A DNA stretch of 64,000 nucleotides from an uncultured Roseburia sp. Its GTDB lineage: Bacteria; Bacillota; Clostridia; Lachnospirales; Lachnospiraceae. This document shows, piece by piece, positions 46,017-56,788 of the stretch; positions within the stretch are counted from its first letter, which is position 1, and each line of letters starts with the position of its first letter. The notes under the pieces are model-generated. The model saw only the letters and a list, made by a program, of their open reading frames with translations. It did not search any database and was not told where the DNA came from. Where the stretch lies: the NCBI GenBank assembly GCA_947644305.1, contig CANRYS010000012.1, positions 48,770-112,769 on the forward strand. The letters run 5' to 3'. The translations under genes were made by a program, and so were the position numbers.

Positions 46017-46973
46017 TTGGGACAAAGGAAAATTTTTATCTATATGACAGATTTGGATTATGGGAGCCGACTGGCAAGATACTTGACCAGTCAGTATAAG
46101 TCCGGTATAGAGGTAGAACTATTGACCGGAGGGAGGGATAAGGCAGATGTGAGGGAGGAAGATATAGCCCTGTCAGATGATCCGAAAAAACTGGAAAATC
46201 TTAAGTGTCAGACAGTTTTATTTGTAAAAACACCGGAAGAGAAGGGGAAAAATAAAATTTTTAAGTTTCGCAGCAGAGAAGAGATATATAGTGATCTGCT
46301 GGAACTGACGGGCACGAAAGAAGGTTACAAGGGAAACAGTCCCCCGAAAGAAAGTGGAATCATTGTCGTGTTCGCCCCGGAGGGAGGAGATGAAAAAACG
46401 CTGCTGGCTCTAAAGAAGGCCGGTGAATTATCTCACAATAATCGAGTGTTGTATATAAGTCTTTGTGGATTTCCCGTATTTTTTGATCCATCATGGAAAG
46501 ACGGGGGCGGACAGAGAGACACCAAGTTCTCTCCAGGGATTACAGAGCTTATGCTTCGGGCAGAGGGTGAAGATTTTACACACGAGCTGGAAAATATGGC
46601 ATTTCCATTGGGAAAAATTTGGACGATAACGCCGGTCAGCCATTATAAAGACCTGCTAGATTTCGCTCTTGAGGATATCTGCAAATTTATGAGAGGATTA
46701 AAGGCGCAGAGTATGTTTGAAACCGTTGTGTTGGAACTGGGGCAGATTTTTGAGTACACCCTGGATTTGATGACATATGCAGATCAGATTTTGATTCCGA
46801 AAGAGAAAGGAGTTCTGGCAGCAGTCCGGCGAAATGTATTACAGAGGTATTGTGGAATGGAGGGAAAGCCGGAGTTGTGGGAAAAGATGACTTTTGAAGA
46901 GAAGGACTTTTCCATTCCAAGAAAAAAAGAGGAGTTACTACGATTCATTGGAGGAGAGGTGGATAACGTATGA
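46017..46973 (+). CDS. TadZ/CpaE-like MinD-family protein
   Basis: Receiver-like N-terminus and degenerate ParA-like core (IIVVFAPEGGDEKTLLALKKAGELS); TTG start after GAGGAGGAA; syntenic with tadA. Confidence 0.75.
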   Translation: MGQRKIFIYMTDLDYGSRLARYLTSQYKSGIEVELLTGGRDKADVREEDIALSDDPKKLENLKCQTVLFVKTPEEKGKNKIFKFRSREEIYSDLLELTGTKEGYKGNSPPKESGIIVVFAPEGGDEKTLLALKKAGELSHNNRVLYISLCGFPVFFDPSWKDGGGQRDTKFSPGITELMLRAEGEDFTHELENMAFPLGKIWTITPVSHYKDLLDFALEDICKFMRGLKAQSMFETVVLELGQIFEYTLDLMTYADQILIPKEKGVLAAVRRNVLQRYCGMEGKPELWEKMTFEEKDFSIPRKKEELLRFIGGEVDNV

Positions 46974-48199
46974 GTGACAGGGGAAGCAGAGAAGAACGGC
47001 AAAAGATCCGGCGGATGGTGTTAGAACAGATCCCGTCAGATTCTGAACTACAGGAGAGACAACTGTTACAGCTTATTGATGAAAATATCCGGCGTGCAGG
47101 TGGAGAAAGTTATCTGCGTTTTGGGGACAGAAAAAAGCTGCGAACCAATATTTATAATTCCATGAGACGCTTAGATGTACTGCAGGAGTTGTTGGAGGAT
47201 GAGAATATTACAGAGATCATGGTCAATGGACCGGAACATATATTCATCGAGCAGAAGGGACGGATGATGGAGACTGGACTTGTATTTGACTCCCATGAGA
47301 GGCTTGCTGATATTGCGCAGCAGATCGCTTCTGAGGGCAACCGCATCGTAAATGAGACTAGTCCGATCCTGGATGTGCGGCTGGCAGATGGATCCAGGGT
47401 TAATATCGTGATGCCGCCTATCGCGCTGGAAGGACCTGTTATCACGATTCGTAAGTTTCCTAAGGACCCTTTGACCATGAGTAAATTAACGGATATGGGA
47501 GCCTTAACAGAAGAGGCGGCGGAGGTGCTAAGAAAACTGGTGGAGGCAAAATATAATATATTTATTTCCGGGGGAACTGGCGCTGGAAAGACCACTTTTC
47601 TAAATATTTTATCCAATTATATACCTGAGGATGAGAGAATTATCACGATAGAAGATTCAGCGGAATTGCAGATCAAAAGAGTGAAAAATCTGGTGAGGCT
47701 GGAGGCGAGAAATGCCAATGTAGAGGGAAAGAATCAGGTAACAATCCGAGATCTAATTAAAAGTGCTTTGAGGATGCGGCCGGATCGTATTGTGGTGGGG
47801 GAAATCCGGGATGCCACTGCCATCGACATGCTGACAGCGATGAATACTGGCCATGATGGAAGTCTGTCTACAGGTCATGCCAACAGTCCGGCAGATATGC
47901 TGAACCGCCTTGAAACATTGGTGCTTATGGGAATGGAAATCCCACTGGATGCTGTAAGACAACAGATTGCCTCTGCGATAGATATCATCGTTCATCTGGG
48001 CAGACTGCGGGACAAAAGCAGAAAGGTTTTGGAGATCTGTGAAGTGGGACAATGTGAGAGGGGAAAGATAGGGATGTATCCGTTGTTTCGATTTTGTGAG
48101 GAAAGAGAGCAGGAGGGGAACATCATAGGAAGTATGAAACGGACAGAGCATAAATTGATCAACGACGATAAATGTGCAAAGGCAGGAATACAAATATGA
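46970..48199 (+). CDS. tadA: Type II/IV secretion ATPase TadA/CpaF
   Basis: Walker [58 protein letters not shown]. Confidence 0.96.
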   Translation: MSDRGSREERQKIRRMVLEQIPSDSELQERQLLQLIDENIRRAGGESYLRFGDRKKLRTNIYNSMRRLDVLQELLEDENITEIMVNGPEHIFIEQKGRMMETGLVFDSHERLADIAQQIASEGNRIVNETSPILDVRLADGSRVNIVMPPIALEGPVITIRKFPKDPLTMSKLTDMGALTEEAAEVLRKLVEAKYNIFISGGTGAGKTTFLNILSNYIPEDERIITIEDSAELQIKRVKNLVRLEARNANVEGKNQVTIRDLIKSALRMRPDRIVVGEIRDATAIDMLTAMNTGHDGSLSTGHANSPADMLNRLETLVLMGMEIPLDAVRQQIASAIDIIVHLGRLRDKSRKVLEICEVGQCERGKIGMYPLFRFCEEREQEGNIIGSMKRTEHKLINDDKCAKAGIQI

Positions 48200-48939
48200 T
48201 TGATTATAATCAGTATGTATATACGAAAAAGGAATTTGTCCGGTATGGTTTATGTGGAATAAGTGTGGGATTTGTTTTGCTAATGTTGTTTTATAATAAT
48301 ATACTGCTCTGCGGAATTCTCTCGGTACCGGCTGCACTGCTTTTTCTGGATTATTATCGCAGAATTCTTTTGGAACGACGACGCTGGCAGCTCACCATTC
48401 AGTTTAAGGATGCCATGGAGAGTCTTGTGTCAGCACTGTCAGCGGGTTATTCATTGGAGAACTCGGTGCGGGAGGCTGCCGAGGATCTGAAACTAATTTA
48501 TTCTTCGGATGATATCATTCGAAAAGAGTTTGATCATATGAGGAGGCGGATGGAATTAAAAATAACCGTAGAAGCACTGATGAAGGAATTGGCGATGAGA
48601 AGCGGTGCAGAGGATATCATGATGTTTAGTGAGATTCTTGGTACAGCGAGACGGACTGGCGGAAATCTGGTGCGTATCATGCGCCAGACCTCATCGAATA
48701 TAGCAGAGAAGATAGAGGTGCGCCGGGAGATCGAGACAATGGTGGCAGGTAAAAAAATGGAGGCGGCGTGTATGACCGCAGTCCCTCTTCTTATGATTTT
48801 GTATCTGCGTATTTTCTCTCCGGGATTTCTAGATCCCCTCTACAACAACCTGACGGGAGGCATGGTGATGACAGGAGCATTAGCAGTATACGGTGCAGCC
48901 TTTCTCTGGGGACAGCACATAATGAAAATAGAACTTTAA
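48172..48939 (+). CDS. tadB: Tad secretion system inner membrane protein TadB
   Basis: T2SSF domain (FKDAMESLVSALSAGYSLENSVREA). Confidence 0.85.
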   Translation: MCKGRNTNMIDYNQYVYTKKEFVRYGLCGISVGFVLLMLFYNNILLCGILSVPAALLFLDYYRRILLERRRWQLTIQFKDAMESLVSALSAGYSLENSVREAAEDLKLIYSSDDIIRKEFDHMRRRMELKITVEALMKELAMRSGAEDIMMFSEILGTARRTGGNLVRIMRQTSSNIAEKIEVRREIETMVAGKKMEAACMTAVPLLMILYLRIFSPGFLDPLYNNLTGGMVMTGALAVYGAAFLWGQHIMKIEL

Positions 48940-48952
48940 ATGAGGTGAGGCG

Positions 48953-50029
48953 ATGGAAAAGTACTATCCGTATATTCGGCAACTAATCCATAAACTGCAT
49001 CTGGAACGTATACTGGATCAGGATAAAGGAACGAAAGAAGCGGTGGAGATCCTATATCGTTGTCAAGATAAGAAAAAAATATGGGAGGAAATATGGTGTC
49101 AGAGAATTATGCTGATACTGGCAGCAGTGATTCTATCCATCATCTTTCTACTGATCTGTATGGTAGCGGACGAGCCAGAGCAGGTAATACAGGATGGACG
49201 GATCATCAAGAATAATGCAGATATTGTAACTTTTGGAGTACGGGCACAGTCTGGAGAAGATACGGTAGAAAAAGAGATTACTGTGGAGCTAAAGACAGTT
49301 GAGGAGCAGGACCCGTCTCCAGAGGAGACTCCGGTACCACAGACAGAAGTGCTTATGGCGGAGATCCAAGAGAGAGTACAAGAGGCGGTGGAACAACAAA
49401 GGGATTCGAAGCAGATCCTCCTGCCTGAGACGGTTTCTGGGAACAGGGTGGAATACCTAAATATAGAAAAGAAAAAAGATTATTCAGCCTTTTTTCTTTC
49501 TCTGGCGATATTACCGGCACTGCCATTGTTATGGAAATATCAGAGGCAGCAAAAACTTCAATTACGAGAAGAACAGTTGGCTTTGGATTATCCCGAACTG
49601 ATCAACAAAGTTCTGTTGCTGCTTAGTGCGGGACTTACAATCCGGGGCTGTTTTGAGAGGATTTCCGGCGAGTATAAAAAACGGTTGGAGGAGGGTGGTG
49701 GCAGGCGTTATGTGTATGAGGAGATCCGTGTGTCCTGCCAAGAAATGAAAAATGGAGTGTCAGAAGCAGAGGTAATCCAAGCTTTTGGAAAACGTTGCAG
49801 GCAGCTTCCCTATCTTAAATTTGCCTCTGTGGTTAATCAGAATATACAAAAGGGCTCTGAGGGGCTGACAGCTATTTTGGAACTGGTGGCAGCCGAAGCT
49901 TTTGAAAAACGAAAGGAGACAGTTAAAAGAATGGGAGAAACAGCGGGAACGAAGCTGCTCCTTCCCATGATATTAATGCTGGGAGTGGTTATGGCGATCA
50001 TTCTTGTTCCAGCATTTATGACAATGTAA
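48953..50029 (+). CDS. tadC: Tad secretion system inner membrane protein TadC
   Basis: T2SSF-like (ELINKVLLLLSAGLTIRGCFERI ... GTKLLLPMILMLGVVMAIILVPAF). Confidence 0.85.
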   Translation: MEKYYPYIRQLIHKLHLERILDQDKGTKEAVEILYRCQDKKKIWEEIWCQRIMLILAAVILSIIFLLICMVADEPEQVIQDGRIIKNNADIVTFGVRAQSGEDTVEKEITVELKTVEEQDPSPEETPVPQTEVLMAEIQERVQEAVEQQRDSKQILLPETVSGNRVEYLNIEKKKDYSAFFLSLAILPALPLLWKYQRQQKLQLREEQLALDYPELINKVLLLLSAGLTIRGCFERISGEYKKRLEEGGGRRYVYEEIRVSCQEMKNGVSEAEVIQAFGKRCRQLPYLKFASVVNQNIQKGSEGLTAILELVAAEAFEKRKETVKRMGETAGTKLLLPMILMLGVVMAIILVPAFMTM

Positions 50030-50052
50030 AGATTGATAAGGAGGAATGAGTT

Positions 50053-50232
50053 ATGAAATGTATTATGGAATTTTGCAAAGAAGAAGATGGAATAGGTGTG
50101 GTAGAGATTATATTAATCCTTGTTGTATTGATCGCGCTGGTATTATTGTTTAAAGATAAGATTACAGCAGTGGTGGAAAAGGCGTTCAAAACATTTGAGA
50201 AGGATTCGGGGAGTATCATTAATGGAAAGTAG
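50053..50232 (+). CDS. Flp/type IVb pilin (59 aa; absent from ORF track)
   Basis: MKCIMEFCKEEDGIGVVEIILILVVLIALVLLFKDKITAVVEKAFKTFEKDSGSIINGK*; RBS GGAGGA; pilin-type E at +5 of hydrophobic stretch. Confidence 0.85.
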   Translation: MKCIMEFCKEEDGIGVVEIILILVVLIALVLLFKDKITAVVEKAFKTFEKDSGSIINGK

Positions 50233-52237
50233 CAATAAGTACGGAAGAGCCAGTATTAGCGTATTTTTTTCACTGACACTTGTAGTGATCCTAGCGCTTC
50301 TGGGAACGATGGTTGAAGTCGGGCGGGGAAAGGTATGCCAAGTACACGGAAGGCGGACCCTGAGGTCTGCTGCCGACAGTCTCCTGACGGAGTACAGCCT
50401 GCCGCTCTATCAGGAATATCGTTTATTTCTTCTGGAAGATGTGGGAAAACCCTTTGAAAAAAGCATTGCGGAGTACGCAGCGGATACGCTGGAGCCAGGA
50501 AGCATATTTCCCGTGAGGACAGATTTATTTGATCTGGCGTTGACAGACCTTGTGGTAGAAGGAAAAACATATGCCGGAGACCAGGACTGTCGAGCGCTGA
50601 AAGAACAGATCACATCTTATATGAAGAGAGTCATCGCAGCAGATGCATTCAAAGTATTTCAAAAAGCCATGGCTTCGGCAAAATCTTTGGGTAGTTCTGC
50701 TGATGGGCTGGAACAGAAGGCAAAGGAAGAGAAACAGGCAGCGGAACTAGATACAAAATTATTAACACTAATGGAGCTCATCGACGGCGTTTCGGTATCC
50801 GAGGGCGGAGTGCATGGAAAAAAGTATTTCGTAAAGATGTTCTGTACTAGTGAAAAAAGAGCAGAAAGTTTGGGAATTACAGAAGCTTCTGTGTGGAAAG
50901 CAGTCCAGGAACATATAGTGGATGTAAATTCTGAGATGGAAGCCATTGTTAACGGAAAAGGAGACCGTGACGGATTTGTGAAAAAAATCTCTGAGGTTCA
51001 GAAAAAGACGACAGAAGCCATTGGGATATTGAGAGGGTTAGGGGAAAAGGCCGGAACGTTAGGAATATCACCAGATGCACGGAATATTCTGACCTCCAAT
51101 CTGAGGGTGCTAGAAGATGCAAAGAGAATGTTGCAGAAGCCTGCGGATGAGTTAGAATTGGGTTCTCTGAAAAAACTGTGGGAAGCATATGATACATCTG
51201 GAATCGTGTTTGATTATACTGGGATCAATGAAAAGGGGGGTGGAGAGAATCCTTTTGACTACTTCAGTCAGATGATCGCCGGCGGTTTGACAAAACTTGT
51301 TGTAAAAGACGTCAACAAGTTGTCTAAGAAAAAAACAGGATGTCCCGATCAGTACCAGAGATTGTATGACAGCCAGGAAAAATCCAGGGATTATACAAAG
51401 GCAGTACAGGATTTTGCCAGTGAAGAAAACGTGGATTTTCAAGGGGCGGTTAAAGACATCTCTCAGATTGCTCTTTCTGATTTTATGCTGCTGAAATATA
51501 TGGAAAAGTATTTTTCAACGGCTATCCAATCCATAGGAGAGATGAAAAAACGGCTGGATTATGAATGGGAGTATCTCGTCTGCGGGGGAGGAAGTGACAA
51601 GGAAAATTTAGAACAGGTCATTAACCGTATCGTATTAATGCGTACTGTGATCAACACAGGAATTTTGTTTGCTTCTGCGTCAAAACGTGAGATTGCGTAT
51701 GCGGCCGCGCTGGCTGTGGTGGGTTTTACTGGACTGGAACCGTTAGTGCGACTTACCCAGACATTATTTATCATATTATGGGGAATGTCAGAAGCCCTTG
51801 TGGATACAGCAGGCATTCTGCAGGAAAGGCATGTTCCACTTATAAAGGCAGAAAAAGATCTGGTTGTAAAGTTCACAGATTTATTTGTTATGGGAAGGAA
51901 ATATATCATGAATCAGGTGAAAAAACTTCCCCGTGCCGGAAAAAATGACTTTACATATGAACATTATCTGATGTTATTTTTGCTTGGAAATGGAAGCACT
52001 GTTACATGCCAGCGGATGATGGATCTTATGGAATGGAATATCCGGGATAATTATTTGAAGGGCTTTTCCCTGGGGAAATGTGTGGAGTCATTTCAGGTAC
52101 AGGGTTCATTTTCTATGAAAACAAAGTTTTTTCGCCTGCCTTTTATACAGAAGATTTTAAATCGCAAACTGGAGCGGTCGGGTGCTGGCACAAGAATTTA
52201 TGCGGGTTATTTACCGCAAAAAACTTCGTCTCGATAA
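50222..52237 (+). CDS. DUF5702-like TadE/TadG-type secreted pseudopilin
   Basis: GRASISVFFSLTLVVILALLGTMVEVGRGK; overlaps Flp pilin stop. Confidence 0.75.
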   Translation: MESSNKYGRASISVFFSLTLVVILALLGTMVEVGRGKVCQVHGRRTLRSAADSLLTEYSLPLYQEYRLFLLEDVGKPFEKSIAEYAADTLEPGSIFPVRTDLFDLALTDLVVEGKTYAGDQDCRALKEQITSYMKRVIAADAFKVFQKAMASAKSLGSSADGLEQKAKEEKQAAELDTKLLTLMELIDGVSVSEGGVHGKKYFVKMFCTSEKRAESLGITEASVWKAVQEHIVDVNSEMEAIVNGKGDRDGFVKKISEVQKKTTEAIGILRGLGEKAGTLGISPDARNILTSNLRVLEDAKRMLQKPADELELGSLKKLWEAYDTSGIVFDYTGINEKGGGENPFDYFSQMIAGGLTKLVVKDVNKLSKKKTGCPDQYQRLYDSQEKSRDYTKAVQDFASEENVDFQGAVKDISQIALSDFMLLKYMEKYFSTAIQSIGEMKKRLDYEWEYLVCGGGSDKENLEQVINRIVLMRTVINTGILFASASKREIAYAAALAVVGFTGLEPLVRLTQTLFIILWGMSEALVDTAGILQERHVPLIKAEKDLVVKFTDLFVMGRKYIMNQVKKLPRAGKNDFTYEHYLMLFLLGNGSTVTCQRMMDLMEWNIRDNYLKGFSLGKCVESFQVQGSFSMKTKFFRLPFIQKILNRKLERSGAGTRIYAGYLPQKTSSR

Positions 52238-52380
52238 GGGCATTTAGAATATGGGTTTTATCGAGGCGGGAGAGGGTATTCTATAAAAAAATAATACTAT
52301 CATATCCTGACAGGGAGAAAATTGCCAATCATACAACAATAGAATACCCTTTGCCGCCTTGAGCCCAAAAGGAGGAAAAT

Positions 52381-53127
52381 TTGAATAAAAAGTTTAGAAG
52401 AGGATCTCTAACAGTGGAAGCGTCTCTTGTATTTCCTGTCTTTATATTTGCTGCTCTTTCTGTCATCTACATATGTCAGCTACTTTTATATGAAGATGAG
52501 GTCCAATGGGCGCTGGTGAGAACCGGAAGAGAAGTTTCAGTAGAATATGCCGTCAGTGAAAAGAGCGCTGTTACAGACCCTTTATATCTGACAATGAAAA
52601 TGAATCGGTATTTGCAGGAAGATATTTCAATCAGTATGCTGCGGTCCCGATTTAATGAGGCGACAAAGGACATTGTGCTGGTGGCTGATTATAGCGTATG
52701 TCTGCCCTTCCCTATTTTGCATCGTTTTCCTTTTCACTTTACGGAGAAGTTTCATACGAGAACATTTTCTGGTGTAAATACAAGAGCAGAAGGGGATTTA
52801 CAGGAGAAAGATACCACCGTTTATGTGACGGAGACGGGAAAAGTGTATCATAGAACCTTGGAATGTACCTATTTGAAACTAAGTATCTCTCAGGTGAAGT
52901 ACGAGGATTTAGAGTATCTCAGAGGAGAGGACGGAGGAAAATATTATGCCTGTGAACGCTGTGGAGGGGGCATTTTCCAAAAGGAACAAGAGGTATTTGT
53001 CTGCAATTTTGGAAACCGGTTTCACAGTAACAGAGCATGTCAAAAACTAACCAGAAACATTCGCCAGATCAAGCTTTTCGAGGTTGGCGGGAGGCTGCCC
53101 TGTTCAAAATGTGCATCGTTAGGCTAA
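52381..53127 (+). CDS. TadE-like minor pilin with C-terminal Cys-pair region
   Basis: RRGSLTVEASLVFPVFIFAALSVIYICQLL; C-terminal CTYLKLS...YYACERCGGG...RACQKLTRNI...LPCSKCASLG. Confidence 0.75.
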   Translation: MNKKFRRGSLTVEASLVFPVFIFAALSVIYICQLLLYEDEVQWALVRTGREVSVEYAVSEKSAVTDPLYLTMKMNRYLQEDISISMLRSRFNEATKDIVLVADYSVCLPFPILHRFPFHFTEKFHTRTFSGVNTRAEGDLQEKDTTVYVTETGKVYHRTLECTYLKLSISQVKYEDLEYLRGEDGGKYYACERCGGGIFQKEQEVFVCNFGNRFHSNRACQKLTRNIRQIKLFEVGGRLPCSKCASLG

Positions 53128-53147
53128 GAAAAGGGGGAGAAAACAAT

Positions 53148-53588
53148 ATGAAGATATATTTATACGGTATTTTATTTCTATATTTGCTGGCAATGTCAAT
53201 TTATGATGTAAGGCGAAAGGAGATACATATTGGGGTGACTTTATTAACAGGTGGTGTTCTGGCGGTATTCCGCATTTTTCAATTTTGCCATGAAGGTGTT
53301 TCGTTGGAACTGATACTGGGAATTGTGCCAGGAGTACTAGTATTATTACTCAGTCATTTCACATGTGGAAAGATCGGAATGGGGGATGGTTTTGTTATAA
53401 TGGTGTGCGGAATGGTACTTTCTATATTTGAAAACCTATTTTTATTATTTTTTTCCCTCGTTTTATCAGCAGCGGTTGGAGCTGGACTGATGGTGTTCCG
53501 CCAGGTAAAGAGAAGCTATATCATGCCTTTTGTGCCCTTTATCTGTGTTAGCTTTGGTGTAGCCTATCTATGGGAGATATTTATATGA
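53148..53588 (+). CDS. Second A24-type prepilin peptidase
   Basis: YDVRRKEIHIGVTLLTGGVL and CGKIGMGDGFVIMVCGMVL. Confidence 0.75.
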   Translation: MKIYLYGILFLYLLAMSIYDVRRKEIHIGVTLLTGGVLAVFRIFQFCHEGVSLELILGIVPGVLVLLLSHFTCGKIGMGDGFVIMVCGMVLSIFENLFLLFFSLVLSAAVGAGLMVFRQVKRSYIMPFVPFICVSFGVAYLWEIFI

Positions 53589-54061
53589 TGTGGAAAAAGG
53601 CATCCTTTACTGTGGAGGCGGCGTTTATATTCAGTATCGCCATATGGATCCTTTTCAGTATCTGTTATCTATCCATATATGTTCATGACCGGACAGTGAC
53701 ATATTCGTTGGGACAACACTACTTAGAGATGGCAGTAGAAAATGGAACAGATGTGAGAGAAGAAGAATTGAAAGAGGGATTGGAAAAGTATTTGTCGCAA
53801 AAACTGCTGTTATGTGATATTGGAAGAGTTCATGTAAAAAAAGGGCTGACTTCGGTGGAAGCAGATGTTTCGCTTCTACTTACCATTCAGTTTCCATTTG
53901 TAAAGGAACTTTTGACGGGACAGGGGGGAAAGAGAATAGATCTATCCCATGAAAAGTTATCAGCGCCCAATATTTTATGGGATGTGGAAGTGATAAAGGG
54001 GGAAGAAAAAAATGAGAATAACATTGGTACAGGAGCTGGAGGGACGAATCCTGCAAATTGA
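53585..54061 (+). CDS. TadE-like minor pilin
   Basis: MMWKKASFTVEAAFIFSIAIWILFSICYLSIYV. Confidence 0.75.
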   Translation: MMWKKASFTVEAAFIFSIAIWILFSICYLSIYVHDRTVTYSLGQHYLEMAVENGTDVREEELKEGLEKYLSQKLLLCDIGRVHVKKGLTSVEADVSLLLTIQFPFVKELLTGQGGKRIDLSHEKLSAPNILWDVEVIKGEEKNENNIGTGAGGTNPAN

Positions 54062-55268
54062 TGAACTGGGGGAAGTTGGTCGATTTGGGAGTGAAATGCT
54101 TAAGTATAATGTTGTCCAAGGGATTCTTGGTGCAAAGTTGTATAATGTAGATCAAGAGAGACAGTGCCTATACCGGGTAAGGGATATGATCTCCCTGAAT
54201 GAGTATTTTGAGAGGGGAAACATGAATATGAAACAGTTTGCTGGTCTGCTGGAACAATTGGTTCAGATTCTTACCCGTTGTCAAGAGTATTTTCTGGATG
54301 AAAAAAATCTGCTTTTGCAGTGTGATTGCATGTTCTTGGATGAGAAACAGCGGCAGCTTCAGATTCCCTATTTAGATGGCTATGGCAAGAAAGTAAATGA
54401 AGGAATTTCTAGACTACTGGAAAAGTTTATGGATACAATGAATCATCAGGACAAAGAACTGGCTTTTTTGGTTTATGGACTTCACCGCCTCAGCAGAGAT
54501 AGTCATTTTGATCTAAATAGATTGTCTGTTTTTTTGGATGAAAACAGGAAAAGAGCAGTTCCTGAAAGAAGTGTTGAAAGGAAGGAAAAAAGAGAAGTGC
54601 CATTAGAAGATGACAATCATTGTCGTGTATTTCCAGAGGCGGAGAAGAAATCCGAACAGAAACCAGAGCAGCCATGGGGAAAAGGGGTTGTCTTTGCTGC
54701 TGTTTCAGTGGTGATCGGTATCATTTTGTATCAGGCAGGAATTATACAGGATCCCGTTTCTGGAGGACTTGATCTGAGGCGCAGCAGCATACTGGTGGTC
54801 GTTCTTCTGGTAGCAGCATATTGCTATTATAAAAAAGTGTCAATAAACCATGACCAAACAAGAAAAGTAGTGAGAGAAGCTGAAAAAGAAACAAAGGATA
54901 ATACGATACAATTAGTCAGTACCTGTACCGATGAAACCATCGCATTGGAGCAGACAGAGGAAGGGAACTGGATGGTCAATCTGATTCCTCAGGATTGGCA
55001 CCGCCCGGAAATTAAAATACGAAAAAGCCCTTTTTTTATTGGAAAAGACGGGGCAAAGGCAGATGAAATTATCGGAGAAGGGGAGGTCAGCCGTATTCAT
55101 GTAAAAGTTGTGGCAGATGCGCAGGGAGTATTTATGATTGACCAGGAATCTACCAACGGTACCTTTGTCAACGGAAGGCGGCTGGTTCCATGGGAGAGAT
55201 GCCGCCTGGAAGATGGGGATATGATCGGTATTTCTTCCATATACTATAAGGTAGAATTATATTCGTAG
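54012..55268 (+). CDS. DUF6382-like plus C-terminal FHA domain protein
   Basis: FFIGKDGAKADEIIGEGEVSRIHVKVVADAQGVFMIDQESTNGTFVNGRRL. Confidence 0.88.
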   Translation: MRITLVQELEGRILQIDELGEVGRFGSEMLKYNVVQGILGAKLYNVDQERQCLYRVRDMISLNEYFERGNMNMKQFAGLLEQLVQILTRCQEYFLDEKNLLLQCDCMFLDEKQRQLQIPYLDGYGKKVNEGISRLLEKFMDTMNHQDKELAFLVYGLHRLSRDSHFDLNRLSVFLDENRKRAVPERSVERKEKREVPLEDDNHCRVFPEAEKKSEQKPEQPWGKGVVFAAVSVVIGIILYQAGIIQDPVSGGLDLRRSSILVVVLLVAAYCYYKKVSINHDQTRKVVREAEKETKDNTIQLVSTCTDETIALEQTEEGNWMVNLIPQDWHRPEIKIRKSPFFIGKDGAKADEIIGEGEVSRIHVKVVADAQGVFMIDQESTNGTFVNGRRLVPWERCRLEDGDMIGISSIYYKVELYS

Positions 55269-56689
55269 GTCATGTGCCGGATAAATTGCTTTTGAAAATA
55301 ATTATCATCGGCAAGAATGACTTCCCGGGATTTTTGGCAAATGTCTTCTATGCGCTGGGAAAGGTCATCTGGTCTGTGAGAAACCGATGCTAGACCCAGA
55401 AGACAGCTGTTTCCCACCGCATGGATATGATCTAATTCCACGCCGGAAAACATTCCGAAAGCGGCTGCTTTGGAGATGTTTATATGGTAGCCCAGTCCCC
55501 CGGCGAGATAGAGCTGATCTACGTCATTTACAGAAATACCAGCGGTATGACACAATGTATCAATACCGGCGCCAATAGCAGCTACTGCCAACTGCATTTG
55601 ACGAACATCCTGTCTCGTAAACCGGATCGTTTGTCCAGAAGATGTCCGGGAGAGGATAAGTCCATCCTCTGGGAATTTATCGGTTAGTATTCCAGAAGAA
55701 TCCATGTATCGGCAGGTGAGAAGCTGGGACAGGATGCTGACGGCACCACTTCCACAGATTCCGATTGGAAGTTTGTTGCCGATGGTTTGGGTCTGTGGCA
55801 GCATCCTTCTGAGGCTAACATCGGATATCGCGCCGGGGACTGCCGGAGTACCGCAGGAGAGCCCACCGCCTTCAAAGGCAGGTCCGGCTGCCGTTCCTGC
55901 CGTGTAAATCTTCTGATTATAGACAAGTGCCAATTCTCCATTGGTACCCAAATCCACTAAAAGACAGGTATCCTTTCGACTGTCAAAATTCAGATAAAGC
56001 ATACCGGATACTATATCACCGCCGATAAAAGCAGATAACCACGGAAGAATCTGAATCTCGGTGTCGTTTCGGCGGAAACTAAGTTTACCAGGAGAAACGT
56101 CTACAGGGGTAAAGGGAGCGGCTGTCATACCCTCCAGGGAAAGGCCAAGAAGAAGGTGGACCATGGTGGTATTTCCACCGATGAGACAGGTCTCAATGAA
56201 TACATTTTTATGGGAGGCCAGGAAGGAATTATAGTGTTGTGAGAGTGTTTCACAGATCTTGTGCGTCAACTCATATTTGTGAATGGCTTCTGTATCATAT
56301 TTGATGCGGCTGATCACATCAGCCCCGAAAGGAAGTTGTGGATTGGGGAATACCTCCGAATAAAAGACCGTTTTGTGTAAAGAACTATAATACACCATCG
56401 CTACAGTTGTTGTGCCAAGATCGATGAGCAATGTATCTGGAAGATGGTCTTTGTCTTGTTCTTTGGGCAGAGCCAGGCCGCCAAAAGATTCTCTGGGGTG
56501 AACTGTCACCGTTATATCCTTGTGAGGAATCAGGGTACAGGGAAATTCATACTGCTTTCCACCGCAGGCATTCGCTCCGTGGCAGTTACATGGCAGAGAA
56601 ATCCCCTGATCTTCCAGCAGATCAAGTATGGATTTAGTATTTGCTGGTGTCCCGTGGACGGTAATTTTCATCTTTTCCTCATTTCTCAA
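55244..56689 (-). CDS. ASKHA-domain (RACo/DUF4445-like) protein with degenerate N-terminal ferredoxin-like region
   Basis: LLIDLGTTTVAMVYY; CLLVDLGTNGELAL; GICGSGAVSILSQLL; LYLAGGLGYHINISKA. Confidence 0.88.
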   Translation of the reverse strand: MRNEEKMKITVHGTPANTKSILDLLEDQGISLPCNCHGANACGGKQYEFPCTLIPHKDITVTVHPRESFGGLALPKEQDKDHLPDTLLIDLGTTTVAMVYYSSLHKTVFYSEVFPNPQLPFGADVISRIKYDTEAIHKYELTHKICETLSQHYNSFLASHKNVFIETCLIGGNTTMVHLLLGLSLEGMTAAPFTPVDVSPGKLSFRRNDTEIQILPWLSAFIGGDIVSGMLYLNFDSRKDTCLLVDLGTNGELALVYNQKIYTAGTAAGPAFEGGGLSCGTPAVPGAISDVSLRRMLPQTQTIGNKLPIGICGSGAVSILSQLLTCRYMDSSGILTDKFPEDGLILSRTSSGQTIRFTRQDVRQMQLAVAAIGAGIDTLCHTAGISVNDVDQLYLAGGLGYHINISKAAAFGMFSGVELDHIHAVGNSCLLGLASVSHRPDDLSQRIEDICQKSREVILADDNYFQKQFIRHMTYEYNSTL

Positions 56690-56788
56690 TAGTCTTGTAG
56701 ACTATTGCTCTAAAATATGCTACAATACTAACATATTTTGATTGGGAAGACAAGTCGGGAGGATTACGATTTGCAAGAAAACACCTTA

